Assembly (NCBI GenBank): GCA_017430325.1
Contig: JAFRNE010000035.1
Span: 1 to 64,000 of the forward strand
Source of the DNA: Eubacterium sp.
Lineage (GTDB): Bacteria > Bacillota > Clostridia > Lachnospirales > Lachnospiraceae
DNA length: 64,000 nt
Direction of reading: 5' to 3'
In this document: positions 1 to 9,378 of the stretch, one piece after another
Layout: each line of letters begins with the position of its first letter
How positions within the stretch are numbered: the first letter of the stretch is position 1
Notes under the pieces: model-generated
What the model was told of the DNA's origin: nothing
What the model saw: the letters and a program-made list of their open reading frames with translations, nothing else
Databases searched by the model: none
Translations under genes and position numbers: made by a program

Positions 1-2662
1 AGTAACATTTACAAACAATTATGAGAGGAAGACAGGAAGTCTTGTTCTTAAGAAAGCGTTTGATACAACTGTAACAGATTATCCAACAAACTATGAAAGT
101 GAAAGCTTTAAGGTAGTTGTAACACTTACAGATGAGAATAATGCTGCACTTAGCGGAAACGCTACATACGGTGGTATATCATTTACAAATGGAGTATCTG
201 GAGAGATAACAATTTCAAAGAATAGCTCTGTAACAATAAGTGGAATACCTTACGGGTATCATTATTCGGTAGTTGAGTCTGCACCTACAGCAGCAGGATA
301 TAGCATCAAGACAGGAACAGATTCAGGAACAATCAGTGCATCAACACAGGATGCAACAGTTACAAACACATACACATACACGGCACCAATATCAGTAAAA
401 CTTACAGCAACTAAGAATTATGTTGATGCCAACAATAATCCACTGACACTGTCAGCCGGAAAATTTACCTTTGCGCTTAGTGGTCCTAAGATTGATAATA
501 CGCAGTCTAAGACTAACGATGCAGATGGTGATATAGTATTTGATGATATCATATTTACTTCAGATGATATTAACAATGACCCGTATATCTATACGATATC
601 AGAGGTTACGCCTACGGGAGTAACGGTTGGAAATAATACTCTGAATGGTATGACATATGATATGACCATTTACAAGGCTTACGTAGTAATATCAAAGGAT
701 AATTCGGGAGCATTAACAGCCGCTGTAACATACAAAAAAGTAACAGGAATTGTTCCGGAAACAGTAGAGGATGTTCAGAATATTACTTTTACAAATAAGT
801 ATACCGCACCAGAAGGAAAGATCGTTGTAACTAAGGTTGATTCGGCAGACAACACAATTAAACTTTCTGGAGCAAGCTTCAAGCTTTATGGTTCAGAAAC
901 AGGTGATGACCAGGTTGGAGATGAGAAGACAACAGGAGAAGACGGAACAGTAACCTTTGAAAATCTTGAAACTGAAAAGACATACTACTTACTTGAGACA
1001 AAGGCTCCAAATGAAAACTATGAAGCTCCTAGTACAACAAGGATAGCAGTAGAAGTAACAGGAACAGTAGGCACAGATAATGTAGTAACCGTAAATCAGA
1101 CTGTAAAGAATACAAAGAAGGATACTCCTCAACCAACCACTGGAAAGCTCACACTTACCAAGACCTTTGGCGGTGATATTACCGAGGAAGAAGTTTTACA
1201 CGGAAGTATTTCTTTCATCGTTAAGTGTGGAGATAAGTACCTGGACAAGGACGGAAATCTTGTTGATACTGAGACTGAAATCAACATTACTGATCTGACA
1301 ACTCATGAAAATGGTACACTTATGTGGTCTAAGACCTTTGATGTTCCATTTGGTGAATACACAGTTACCGAGAAGAATACAACAATGTATATCAAGGATG
1401 GCAACTATAAGGCTCCGTTTACATTTGTTTCAGAGCAGTCGAAGACAACAGCGACAGGAACAGTATCAGCAACAGCTGATAAGACTCTTGAACTTGTTAA
1501 CTACTACAGTAAGCCGGTTGTAAAGATCAGCAAGATCGATGCTACAGGAAAGCAGGAGATTGACGGTGCACAGCTTGAGCTTTATAGCAGTGATGATAAG
1601 GGTAACAAGGTTGGCGACTTCAGCAAGACATGGACATCAAGTTCAAAGCATGTTGAGTCATTTGTCCTTCCGGCAGGCACATACACCATTAAGGAGACAG
1701 TTGCTCCTGAAGGATATGAGAAGCAGACAAACTTCTTCATCTTTAAGGTTGAATACGACAAGGATGACAATCTGATCCTTACACAGATCAGCGACGATCA
1801 TCTTCCTGGAACATACGATGTTAAGACAGGTCTCATCTCATTTGAGAATGACCCTATCAAGGTGACCGGTAAGCTTTCAGTTCACGTTGTTGAAGAGAAG
1901 ACCGGCGATGATGTTCCAAATGCAGTTGTAAGAATAACAGGACCGGACGGATTCGACGAGACCTACACAACAAATGATAAGGGTGAGATCGTTGATAAGG
2001 ACGGTAAGACACCTATCGAAGTACCTGCAGGCACCTACAAGGTAACTATAGTTGAAGTTCCTGAAGGATATGAAGTAACAACAGGTGAGGTTGGAGAGGT
2101 AGTTGTTCCTGAGAATGGCGAGGCAAGACACGAGGCTAAGATCATTCCTAAGGAAGAGGGAACAACAACTGAGACAACAACCCAAACAACCGAGACAACA
2201 GAGGACACAAAGGAAACTACAACAGAAATAACAACAGAAACTGACGACCTTGGAAATCTCATCATCACAGTTACTGAGGTTGAGACAGGCAGAGTGGTTC
2301 CAGGAGCAACAGTTGAGGTTGTTTATCCGGATGGCACAACTAAGACATTCGTGACTGATGATAATGGTCAGATCACTCTTAAGGATATTCCGGTAGGTGA
2401 TTACTCTATCACAGTTAAGAAGGTTCCTGATGGATATACAGTAACTACAGGAGAAACAGCTATCTGTACAGTAACAGCTGGTGCAACAACAGAGCATGAG
2501 GCTAAGATCGTTACAAAGACAGGTACTGATGGTGTTGATACTACTGATACTGTAGTTAAGACAGATGATCCTACAAATACAATGCCATTCATGATCGCAA
2601 TGCTTATATCATGCGCAGGAATCGTATTCTTTGCAGGACGTAAGAGAAAACTTAACAAATAA
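1..2662 (+). CDS. CnaB/SpaA-repeat surface protein, 5' partial
   Basis: The reading frame is open from base 2, so the window starts inside the gene; the first in-frame ATG at 650 is internal. The product is a secreted, wall-attached adhesin or pilin-like protein built from repeated beta-sandwich modules. Several modules show the SpaA/CnaB pattern: a Lys near the start (VVTKVD, VKISKID), a GAxxxLY strand, and a closing E-box such as YLLETKAP or YTIKETVAPEGY, as expected for domains with Lys-Asn isopeptide bonds. Two closely related modules near the C-terminus both end in EHEAKI or RHEAKI and flank a Thr/Glu-rich linker. The end has a hydrophobic helix followed by RKRK, a sortase-type anchor, but the motif in front of it is KTDDPTN and not LPXTG. 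A hairpin terminator follows. The partner sortase is not in the window. Confidence 0.88.
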   Translation, partial: VTFTNNYERKTGSLVLKKAFDTTVTDYPTNYESESFKVVVTLTDENNAALSGNATYGGISFTNGVSGEITISKNSSVTISGIPYGYHYSVVESAPTAAGYSIKTGTDSGTISASTQDATVTNTYTYTAPISVKLTATKNYVDANNNPLTLSAGKFTFALSGPKIDNTQSKTNDADGDIVFDDIIFTSDDINNDPYIYTISEVTPTGVTVGNNTLNGMTYDMTIYKAYVVISKDNSGALTAAVTYKKVTGIVPETVEDVQNITFTNKYTAPEGKIVVTKVDSADNTIKLSGASFKLYGSETGDDQVGDEKTTGEDGTVTFENLETEKTYYLLETKAPNENYEAPSTTRIAVEVTGTVGTDNVVTVNQTVKNTKKDTPQPTTGKLTLTKTFGGDITEEEVLHGSISFIVKCGDKYLDKDGNLVDTETEINITDLTTHENGTLMWSKTFDVPFGEYTVTEKNTTMYIKDGNYKAPFTFVSEQSKTTATGTVSATADKTLELVNYYSKPVVKISKIDATGKQEIDGAQLELYSSDDKGNKVGDFSKTWTSSSKHVESFVLPAGTYTIKETVAPEGYEKQTNFFIFKVEYDKDDNLILTQISDDHLPGTYDVKTGLISFENDPIKVTGKLSVHVVEEKTGDDVPNAVVRITGPDGFDETYTTNDKGEIVDKDGKTPIEVPAGTYKVTIVEVPEGYEVTTGEVGEVVVPENGEARHEAKIIPKEEGTTTETTTQTTETTEDTKETTTEITTETDDLGNLIITVTEVETGRVVPGATVEVVYPDGTTKTFVTDDNGQITLKDIPVGDYSITVKKVPDGYTVTTGETAICTVTAGATTEHEAKIVTKTGTDGVDTTDTVVKTDDPTNTMPFMIAMLISCAGIVFFAGRKRKLNK

Positions 2663-2713
2663 TTCGTGGGTTGTGAGTGATTCTATTCATAATTACATGA
2701 CTTCTTTCTAGGT

Positions 2714-2737
2714 GGGGATGTGCTTAGGCACATCCCC
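2714..2737 (+). terminator. Hairpin terminator after the surface protein
   Basis: A perfect 10-bp stem, GGGGATGTGC paired with GCACATCCCC around a TTAG loop, lies about 50 bases after the stop codon. The T tract behind it is weak (ATTACGTT), so it may act as an RNA 3' end without being a strong terminator. Confidence 0.6.
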
Positions 2738-2797
2738 ATTACGTTATAGGAAAAATGCCTGCAATATGGCATAAAACCTTAGAAATACAAATATTTC

Positions 2798-2826
2798 TTG
2801 CATATAAAAGGGGCATGCGTTATAAT
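2798..2826 (+). promoter_or_regulatory. Sigma-A promoter of the 6S RNA
   Basis: TTGCAT at 2798-2803 and a consensus TATAAT at 2821-2826 are separated by exactly 17 bases. Transcription should start near 2833, just in front of the closing stem of the structured RNA. This is one of the best promoter matches in the window, which fits an abundant RNA. Confidence 0.75.
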
Positions 2827-2832
2827 GATTAT

Positions 2833-3045
2833 GTAAATAAAAATTTTAAACGAATCGTATATCTGGGATGTGCGATAACTCCCGTATTTTGAACCTACAT
2901 TTTCTTTTACGGGAATTCAACTATTTGTAACAGGATGACCAGCCTCCATCGAGTGGACTTCAGAATGTTACATGAGATTACCCACCTAGCTGGTGCTAGG
3001 ACTCAAAAAGGGAGCCGGCATCTTGGATATACAAAATGATTCGCT
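2833..3045 (+). ncRNA. ssrS: 6S RNA (ssrS)
   Basis: About 210 bases of non-coding, structured RNA follow a strong promoter. The two ends pair: CGAATC and GTATATC (2851-2864) match GATATAC and GATTCG near 3025-3043, and the stem then opens into the long two-strand bubble flanked by CTCCC (5') and GGGAG (3') that typifies 6S RNA. Inside are a CCCGTA/TACGGG hairpin, an apical TCCATCGAGTGGA hairpin within a GTAAC/GTTAC stem, and a CCTAGC/GCTAGG hairpin. 6S RNA mimics an open promoter and sequesters the housekeeping RNA polymerase in stationary phase. Size, end pairing and the central bubble support the call. A covariance-model search would settle it; the alternative is a cis-acting leader of the SpoIID-type gene. 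Confidence 0.75.
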
Positions 3046-3050
3046 TTAAG

Positions 3051-3074
3051 AGAAAGCAGCGAAAGCTGCTTTCT
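3051..3074 (+). terminator. GAAA-loop hairpin between 6S RNA and the SpoIID-type gene
   Basis: A perfect 10-bp stem (AGAAAGCAGC with GCTGCTTTCT) is closed by a GAAA tetraloop and followed by TTGGTG. It ends only 12 bases before the ATG at 3087. It probably forms the 3' end of the 6S transcript, and could also hinder ribosome access in any read-through message. Confidence 0.6.
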
Positions 3075-3086
3075 TTGGTGTAAGAG

Positions 3087-5840
3087 ATGGAAGAGAACAA
3101 GGACGTTATTGAATTAAATACTGAGGATATTGAGAAGGCTGTTGAGGCGGCTGAGAAGAAGATCGAAGAAGCTGAGGTTGCTGAGGAGAAAGCTGAAGAA
3201 TCGACCGAAGAAAAAACTGGTCAGAAGACCGGATCAGATGAAACACCTGATAAAGAGCCTGAGAAAACACCGGACAAAGAGCCGGAAAAAGTATCAGAGA
3301 AAAAGCCTGCAGAAAAGAAAACTTCTGAAAGATCTCCGATGAAGAAGCCTGGCAAGAAGACTATGATCATCGCTGCTGCGGCGCTTGCAGTTATTGTCAT
3401 AGTTGTCGGAGTCATTCTGATAACAAAGGGCGGCAGCAAGAAGAAAAAGGATGCAGGAGAAATACCGTATTATACATATGCGGACATTCAGAAAGATGTT
3501 GCTTATCTTGCAAAGGACAAAGACCAGCTGGATAGACTCAACCGACTTATCGATCCGATGAAGAAGAGCAATAAGGTTGATGCGAATTATGTAAACTCGG
3601 TTGCTGAGATCCTCGGAATACAGAAGGATGTATATAAGAGCATCATTAAGGGATACTCCGGAGATGACATCGTTCCTCAGGAGGTATTTGATGATTTCTA
3701 CTATGCAGTGATCGATTCCGGTAATGTAGAAGGAATAGAGGTGGTTGATATCTTTGTTCACAGCATGAACGGACCGGATGTGAACAATGCAAATGACGAT
3801 AATGCTGGCGAGCTGATGGTAATAAATACCATCGGTGACGGAATCACCACCTTTGAGGTTGATAATGTTCGCCTTTCATCACTTCATAAGGACAAGATAG
3901 TTTCCTTCTATTCGAAGGATGGTACTATTTTCAGGACTATAGGCCTTTCAGAAAAGGAGCACACGATCACAAATGTTCTCCTGGCAGGAGTCGATAAAGA
4001 GGCAGGGACAGCTTCCTTCCTTTATGACAACGATATCGTTACACTGGCTGATCCAGATTCAAAGACAGCAAAGGAACTTGTGGTTGACATAACATTTACA
4101 AACGATGGTATTTCTTCCATAACTCCATCAGGAGAAGAGATAACCGGAAGAATTACCGCTGTTAATGCTACAAACCTCAAGATTCACGATGTTGGCTTCT
4201 ACTATTACGATGAGGCCTACAAGGTATATGACAATTCGGGCGAGGTTCCGAAGGAGGCTCTTTCTTCTCAGTTCCTCGTAGGATATAAGAACCTTAAGAT
4301 ATATGTTGAAAACCGCAGAGTTAAGGCGGTAGTTATTCTTGATTCCCAGCTGGATTCGGAGGAAATACGTGTACTCATCAACGATTCCGAATACACCGGT
4401 TACAAGCTTAAGGACGTAACCTTCAGCTGCAACAGTGATTATGCTATTTCCTTCAGTAACGGAAGTACAGAGCAGAAAACTGCAGATACAAAGGTAATGT
4501 TCACACCGGCTTCCTTCGGAATGCATGAGTCTGTTACTATTTCAAGTGAGGATCCGAATGCGAGATTCACAATTGAAAGCATCGAGAGAAACGGAATAAA
4601 TCCGGTATATCGTGGCACCTTTGAGGTTGTCATGATGAGTGATTTCCTTTACATCATAAACAAGCTTCCTATCGAGGAATACCTTTACGCAGTTGTTTCA
4701 AGTGAGCTGGCAGACAGCTACGGCGAGGAGACAGCTAAGGCATTTGCGGTTGTTGCAAGAGGTTATGCATGCAAGATGATGGAAAGCAACCAGTTCTCGA
4801 GCTACGGCGCAGATATCGACGACAGTAATTCGATGCTTCTTTACAATTATTATCCGGAGACTGAGAGAAGCATAAGGATAGTAAATGAGACTTATGGCCT
4901 GGTTCCTGCATACGAGGACAAGATCATCATGCCATATCATTTCCTGACATCATGCGGTATTACCTGCGCAAATGATGATATTTACAGTGAAGAGGCACAG
5001 CCTTATTACGGTTCAAATTATGAAAGCATCGAAAAGGAGAAGGTTCTCCTTTCATCAGAGCGTTCTTTCAAGTATTTTATCGACAAGGGCAATGATTATG
5101 ACATCCTTGAGGTTGAGGAGCCGTACTACAGATGGTCCATCGATTATACAACCGATGAGATGTCTGACGTTATCGCTTCCGGTATCGATGAGAGAATAAA
5201 AAATACAGTTGATACAATTCTTGTGCTTGAGAAGCCTGCAGAGGATGCTGATGGCAAGGATGGCGACAAGAAGGATGACAAAGCTGATGATAAAACAGAC
5301 GATGCTCAGAATGCAGCAGACCAGACTTCTAACGATGACAAATACAAAGACATCATCGAAAATGGAAGCTTTGTTCCTGCAGAAGAGGGTATCAAGCTTG
5401 GAAAGATCGAAGATATCATAGTTATCGAAAGAAGCGATGCAGGCGTTGTTAAGGAGCTTCTGATAATCGGTACCGAAAATACTATCAGAGTTAAGGGCCA
5501 GACTAATATCAGATACATCTTCAATCCTGCAAAACAGACGATAGTTAAGAATGATGGTACAGAGGTTACAGGCTACAGCCTGATGCCGAGTCCGTTTTAC
5601 TACGTTGAGAAGACTGAAACAGGTTTTGTGATAAATGGCGGCGGCTTCGGAAACGGCGTAGGTCTTTCGCTTAGCGGTGCCGAGATACTCGATCAGATGG
5701 GTTATAACTACACAGAGATAATCAGTCACTACTATGATGGTGTTCAGCTGAGAAATATGTTTGGTCTCTATGATAAGGATGCAAATGATAATCCGGACGA
5801 AAAGCCGGAGGACAGCACCGAAGCTGCAACTGAAAAATAA
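3087..5840 (+). CDS. Membrane-anchored SpoIID/LytB domain protein
   Basis: A 917-residue protein. A Lys/Glu/Pro-rich cytoplasmic N-terminus of about 90 residues precedes one membrane helix (residues 93-113). A long extracellular region leads to a SpoIID/LytB core. The family start motif appears as PIEEYLYAVVSSEL near residue 527, followed by AFAVVARGYA, and the family end motif as GGGFGNGVGLSLSGA near residue 850. SpoIID is a lytic transglycosylase active on denuded glycan strands, and LytB relatives stimulate amidases; a wall-remodelling role outside the cell is inferred. Two oddities: the usual His of the end motif (GHGVGMSQ) is Asn here, and an Asp/Lys-rich insert (about residues 720-750) splits the core. 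It lies outside any visible sporulation cluster. The ribosome site is weak. Confidence 0.82.
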   Translation: MEENKDVIELNTEDIEKAVEAAEKKIEEAEVAEEKAEESTEEKTGQKTGSDETPDKEPEKTPDKEPEKVSEKKPAEKKTSERSPMKKPGKKTMIIAAAALAVIVIVVGVILITKGGSKKKKDAGEIPYYTYADIQKDVAYLAKDKDQLDRLNRLIDPMKKSNKVDANYVNSVAEILGIQKDVYKSIIKGYSGDDIVPQEVFDDFYYAVIDSGNVEGIEVVDIFVHSMNGPDVNNANDDNAGELMVINTIGDGITTFEVDNVRLSSLHKDKIVSFYSKDGTIFRTIGLSEKEHTITNVLLAGVDKEAGTASFLYDNDIVTLADPDSKTAKELVVDITFTNDGISSITPSGEEITGRITAVNATNLKIHDVGFYYYDEAYKVYDNSGEVPKEALSSQFLVGYKNLKIYVENRRVKAVVILDSQLDSEEIRVLINDSEYTGYKLKDVTFSCNSDYAISFSNGSTEQKTADTKVMFTPASFGMHESVTISSEDPNARFTIESIERNGINPVYRGTFEVVMMSDFLYIINKLPIEEYLYAVVSSELADSYGEETAKAFAVVARGYACKMMESNQFSSYGADIDDSNSMLLYNYYPETERSIRIVNETYGLVPAYEDKIIMPYHFLTSCGITCANDDIYSEEAQPYYGSNYESIEKEKVLLSSERSFKYFIDKGNDYDILEVEEPYYRWSIDYTTDEMSDVIASGIDERIKNTVDTILVLEKPAEDADGKDGDKKDDKADDKTDDAQNAADQTSNDDKYKDIIENGSFVPAEEGIKLGKIEDIIVIERSDAGVVKELLIIGTENTIRVKGQTNIRYIFNPAKQTIVKNDGTEVTGYSLMPSPFYYVEKTETGFVINGGGFGNGVGLSLSGAEILDQMGYNYTEIISHYYDGVQLRNMFGLYDKDANDNPDEKPEDSTEAATEK

Positions 5841-5901
5841 GACTACTAAAAAGGATCATAAGTGTATTGGAAAATAAATAACGGGGAAGAGTCGTAGGGG
5901 A

Positions 5902-6918
5902 ATGAAAAAAGGCTTTAAACGGTTTGTTAAGAGCATAATTGAATTTGGAAATACGACGAAGGATGATTATGTAGGTGCATTTGCGGCACAGTCGGCCTTC
6001 TTTATTCTCCTTGCGTTTTTTCCAATGATCAATATTACACTTGCTCTTGTCAGATTCCTTCCGGTAAGCGAGGACCAGGTTGTTTCTTTCCTGGAAGATG
6101 TATTGGCGGATGAAAAGAGTGGCTTGATATCCGGAATGGTTCAGGAAATATTCCACAGCAGCACCGGTTCAGTCACAATCCTTTCAATCGTGGTTGGACT
6201 TTGGTCGGCAGCCAGAGGTGTGCTTGCCATAAGGGACGGCATTAATGCGGTTTATAAATCTCAAAAGAGTAAAAATTATTTTCTGAAGAGGTTGATCAGT
6301 ACTCTATATACCCTGATCATCATCGTTATGATCATTGTATTTACGCTTGTTTCCGTATTTGGAAATCAGATAGTGGTAGTGATCACCAGACGCTTTCCGC
6401 AGACGAAAGTAATATTGTCTTCGGTACTCAACTTCAGATCTGTATTTTTATTTGTGATGATGCTTATCATCCTCTGTCTGTTGTATAAGCTTATGCCGGA
6501 CAGGAGGGTAAGACTCAAATATCAGCTGGCCGGAGCACTTTTTGCATCGGTTTTCTGGGCAGTGATGAACAATCTGTTCAACCTTTATATCAGCAATGTC
6601 GTTATGAAATCCTACACCTATGGAAGTTTGACGATGGGTATCATCCTTATGTTCTGGTTATATTTTGGTGTGATGGCGATACTCATCGGCGGACAGATAA
6701 ATATGTACATGGAACGTACTGATCTGCTGAGAACCATATATAAAAATGATGGAACACAGCCACTTTTACTTCCTGTACAGGATAATGCAAAGAAGAAGCG
6801 CAGAAATAAGAATGATAAAGAAGATTCAGAACCGACAGATAAAAATGTTGAGAATGATTCAGATAACGAATCAGTGAATGAAACCTCAGAATTTGAAAAA
6901 AATAATGAATCAGTCTGA
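5902..6918 (+). CDS. YihY/BrkB family membrane protein
   Basis: A 338-residue integral membrane protein. It carries the family's characteristic opening, with DDYVGAFAAQSAFFILLAFFPM around residues 20-42, and then about six membrane segments. The segment with WLYFGVMAILIGGQIN near residue 255 is the typical final helix. The C-terminal 50 residues are a charged Asp/Asn/Lys/Glu tail predicted to be cytoplasmic. The family was once called ribonuclease BN in error; its true substrate is not established, and a transport or export role is usually assumed. ATG at 5902 follows a purine-rich TAGGGG site. It sits 61 bases after the SpoIID-type gene and may be co-transcribed. A strong bidirectional terminator closes the unit. 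Confidence 0.88.
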   Translation: MKKGFKRFVKSIIEFGNTTKDDYVGAFAAQSAFFILLAFFPMINITLALVRFLPVSEDQVVSFLEDVLADEKSGLISGMVQEIFHSSTGSVTILSIVVGLWSAARGVLAIRDGINAVYKSQKSKNYFLKRLISTLYTLIIIVMIIVFTLVSVFGNQIVVVITRRFPQTKVILSSVLNFRSVFLFVMMLIILCLLYKLMPDRRVRLKYQLAGALFASVFWAVMNNLFNLYISNVVMKSYTYGSLTMGIILMFWLYFGVMAILIGGQINMYMERTDLLRTIYKNDGTQPLLLPVQDNAKKKRRNKNDKEDSEPTDKNVENDSDNESVNETSEFEKNNESV

Positions 6919-6923
6919 ATAAA

Positions 6924-6971
6924 CTTATACAAAAAACCACCATGAATGATCATGGTGGTTTTTTGTATAAG
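6924..6971. terminator. Bidirectional terminator between BrkB gene and gltX
   Basis: A perfect 22-bp inverted repeat with an ATGA loop (arms 6924-6945 and 6950-6971). The A run on one side and T run on the other let it terminate both converging transcripts. Confidence 0.9.
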
Positions 6972-6976
6972 ATGTA

Positions 6977-8425
6977 TTAGCTAAGTTTTGCAATAGCTGC
7001 ATCGATTCTCTTCAAGGTTTCTTCTTTTCCGAGGAGAGACATAAGCTCTGTTGCTCCGCCAGGAGTTGCTTCCTTGCCGGAAACAGCAGTACGAAGTGGC
7101 CACATTACAAAGCCGGTCTTGTATTCGTGCTCAGCAGCGAAGGCCTTGAGTGTCTCAAAGAGACTGTCGTTATCAAAAGCCTCAGCAGCCTCGAGAACAG
7201 GCTTTGCTTCAGTAAGAAGCTTAAGGGATGAAGCCGGATCGGTCTTCATCTTCTTGTGAGTATACATATTTACGTCATATTCAGGAACTGCCTCAAAGAA
7301 ATCAATCTGATCCTTGATGTCAAGGAAGGTCTCGATACGTGTCTGGATCATTCCTGCAATCTTCTTAAGGTCGAGAGGCTTTGTGATAACCTCCTGCATG
7401 TATGGAAGAGCAACCTTGTAAAATGCATCAGGATCCATAGCTTTGATGTATTCGCTGTTCATCCATTTAAGCTTGACCATATCAAGTACGGCCGGTGATT
7501 TTGAGATATTCTTATAATCAAATGCCTTTGTCAGCTCCTCAAGGCTGAAGATTTCTCTGTTTTCCTCAGGAGACCATCCGAGAAGTGCTACAAAGTTAAC
7601 AACTGTCTCTGAAAGGAAGCCCTGATCAAGTAAGTCTTCAAAAGAAGAATGTCCGCTTCTCTTTGAAAGCTTCTGATGATTTTCATCAGTGATGAGAGGG
7701 CAGTGTATGTAAACAGGTATTTCCCAGCCGAAGGCTTCATAAAGTCTGTTGTATTTTGGAGCAGAAGATAAATATTCATTTCCGCGAACTACATGAGTGA
7801 TTCCCATAAGGTGGTCATCTACAACATTTGCAAAGTTGTAGGTTGGGAATCCGTCAGACTTGATAAGGACCATATCGTCAAGCTCCTCGTTTGGAACTGT
7901 GATATCTCCGTAAAGCTCGTCGTGGAAGGTTGTCTCACCCTCTGTTGGGTTGTTCTGCCTTATAACATAAGGCTTGCCGGCAGCAAGGTTTGCCTCAATC
8001 TCTTCCTTTGAGAGGTGGAGACAATGCTTGTCATAACGGGTAACCTCCTTGCCTGCGATCTCTGTCTTAAGACCTGCAAGACGCTCCTCATCGCAGAAGC
8101 AGTAGTAAGCTTCACCCTTCTCGATAAGCTTCTTTGCATACTCAAGATAGATGCCCGCAGCCATTCTTTCAGACTGTACATAAGGACCAACGCCCTTATC
8201 CTTGTCCGGACCTTCGTCCCAGATAAGGCCTGTCTTGATAAGTGTATTTGTGATTATGTCAACCGCTCCTTCCATCTCACGCTGCTGGTCGGTATCCTCA
8301 ATTCTAAGAATAAAGTCGCCGTCCTCATGCTTAGCAATAAGATAAGCATAAAGCGCAGTTCTGAGATTTCCGACATGCATCTTTCCGGTAGGACTCGGTG
8401 CAAAACGTGTTCTGATCTTGCTCAT
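6977..8425 (-). CDS. gltX: Glutamate--tRNA ligase
   Basis: A 482-residue class I aminoacyl-tRNA synthetase that charges tRNA-Glu (and possibly tRNA-Gln, if the organism uses the amidotransferase route). The opening [17 protein letters not shown] holds the HIGH motif as HVGN at residues 17-20, and the KMSKS loop appears as KLSKR at residues 252-256. RIEDTD near residue 41 is also typical of GltX. Length is normal for the bacterial enzyme. On the minus strand ATG 8425 is preceded by AAGGAGAG at good spacing. The gene stands alone with its own promoter. From sequence alone I cannot say whether it is discriminating. Confidence 0.96.
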   Translation of the reverse strand: MSKIRTRFAPSPTGKMHVGNLRTALYAYLIAKHEDGDFILRIEDTDQQREMEGAVDIITNTLIKTGLIWDEGPDKDKGVGPYVQSERMAAGIYLEYAKKLIEKGEAYYCFCDEERLAGLKTEIAGKEVTRYDKHCLHLSKEEIEANLAAGKPYVIRQNNPTEGETTFHDELYGDITVPNEELDDMVLIKSDGFPTYNFANVVDDHLMGITHVVRGNEYLSSAPKYNRLYEAFGWEIPVYIHCPLITDENHQKLSKRSGHSSFEDLLDQGFLSETVVNFVALLGWSPEENREIFSLEELTKAFDYKNISKSPAVLDMVKLKWMNSEYIKAMDPDAFYKVALPYMQEVITKPLDLKKIAGMIQTRIETFLDIKDQIDFFEAVPEYDVNMYTHKKMKTDPASSLKLLTEAKPVLEAAEAFDNDSLFETLKAFAAEHEYKTGFVMWPLRTAVSGKEATPGGATELMSLLGKEETLKRIDAAIAKLS

Positions 8426-8473
8426 ATTTTCAAACTCTCCTTGTTTATCATTAAAAGTTCATTTCAAACATGT

Positions 8474-8501
8474 AGTATACTATAACATATTATAATTGCA
8501 A
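8474..8501 (-). promoter_or_regulatory. Probable gltX promoter
   Basis: Read on the minus strand, TTGCAA (8501-8496) and TATACT (8479-8474) are spaced by 16 bases, giving a leader of about 45 bases before the gltX ATG. Confidence 0.5.
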
Positions 8502-8726
8502 ATTGTAGTATAAAATTATCCTTTCTTTTATAGGATTTTTTCAATAAATGGCGAAAACTAAGTGCCAACGGTCCCTGAGCGAAATATTGTCACCACCAGC
8601 CGTCTGTCTTCAGTAATAAGTAGTCATATTAATACCAAATTATGTAAAAAATAATAAAATATTAATAGAATTATGCCATTTTATTTGTTAAAATTTACAT
8701 GAATTTAACAAAAAAAGGAGACTTTC
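8502..8726. other. AT-rich intergenic region before the HAD gene
   Basis: About 225 bases between the divergent gltX and HAD genes. I see no convincing ORF, RNA fold or repeat. The last 100 bases are very AT-rich and presumably hold the promoter of the HAD gene, but no clear -35/-10 pair stands out. The HAD ribosome site AAAGGAG lies at the end. Confidence 0.5.
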
Positions 8727-9347
8727 ATGAGTATTAAAAATATAGTCTTCGACGTTGGCGGAGTCCTCGTTGACTTCTGCTACATGGAATACATGAGAAA
8801 GCTTGGATTTCCTGAGGAAGTCTGCCGGGAATTCGAAAGTGATATCGTATTTTCGGGGCTTTGGAACGATATGGACAAGGGTGACCTCATGCTGGACGAA
8901 GCAAGAGAAAAGTTTAAGGCAAGGCTGCGTGAGATGTACCGTCCATGCGATAGAGAGGTTGATCTCTTTATCGAAAATATCATGGATATCGTGAAGGAAT
9001 ATCCGTATTCGAAGGGGCTTCTGAAGAGCCTGAAGGATGCGGGCTACGGAGTTTATATCCTGTCAAATTATCCGAGAGATCTGGCTGATATGCATTGGAA
9101 GGAATTTGAGTTCCTGCCGGTTGCTGACGGACATATCATTTCGGCATACGAGAGGGTAGTTAAACCGGATGAGAAGATCTACAGGCTTCTGACCGAAAGG
9201 TTTGGTATAAGCCTGGAGGAAAGCATCTTCATAGATGACAGGCCGGTAAATATAGATGCCGCCGTTTCATATGGCATGACGGGCATACTTTTCAAAAGCT
9301 ACGACCAGTGCGTAGAGGAGCTTCGTAACCACGGTATCAGTATTTGA
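8727..9347 (+). CDS. HAD family hydrolase (YihX-like)
   Basis: A 206-residue haloacid-dehalogenase-type phosphatase. The nucleophile motif is FDVGGVLVDF (Asp9), the form found in YihX-like sugar-phosphate phosphatases, with a helical cap inserted after it. Motif II is LSNYPR near residue 112, the motif III Lys is in KPDEKIY near residue 147, and the acidic motif IV is FIDDRPVNIDAA near residue 170. All catalytic elements are present, so an active soluble phosphomonoesterase is expected. The exact substrate cannot be read from sequence. The ribosome site AAAGGAG is well placed. It ends 31 bases before the first adaptor lipoprotein gene and may be transcribed with the export cluster, though no functional link is evident. 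Confidence 0.85.
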   Translation: MSIKNIVFDVGGVLVDFCYMEYMRKLGFPEEVCREFESDIVFSGLWNDMDKGDLMLDEAREKFKARLREMYRPCDREVDLFIENIMDIVKEYPYSKGLLKSLKDAGYGVYILSNYPRDLADMHWKEFEFLPVADGHIISAYERVVKPDEKIYRLLTERFGISLEESIFIDDRPVNIDAAVSYGMTGILFKSYDQCVEELRNHGISI

Positions 9348-9378
9348 TAGCAGAGTAAAATAACGAGTGAATAAAACC

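Noticed and set aside
1877..2658. Minus-strand ORFs of 206, 77 and 85 residues inside the surface protein gene
   Set aside because: They mirror the Thr/Glu repeats in the antisense frame (Cys/Ser or Val/Ser-rich low complexity) and lack ribosome sites.
2833..3045. Metabolite riboswitch for the SpoIID-type gene
   Set aside because: The end pairing and central bubble fit 6S RNA better, and no known ligand-binding core was recognised.
3087..3440. Lys/Glu-rich alternative-frame ORFs at the start of the SpoIID-type gene
   Set aside because: They are frame shadows of a low-complexity charged segment.
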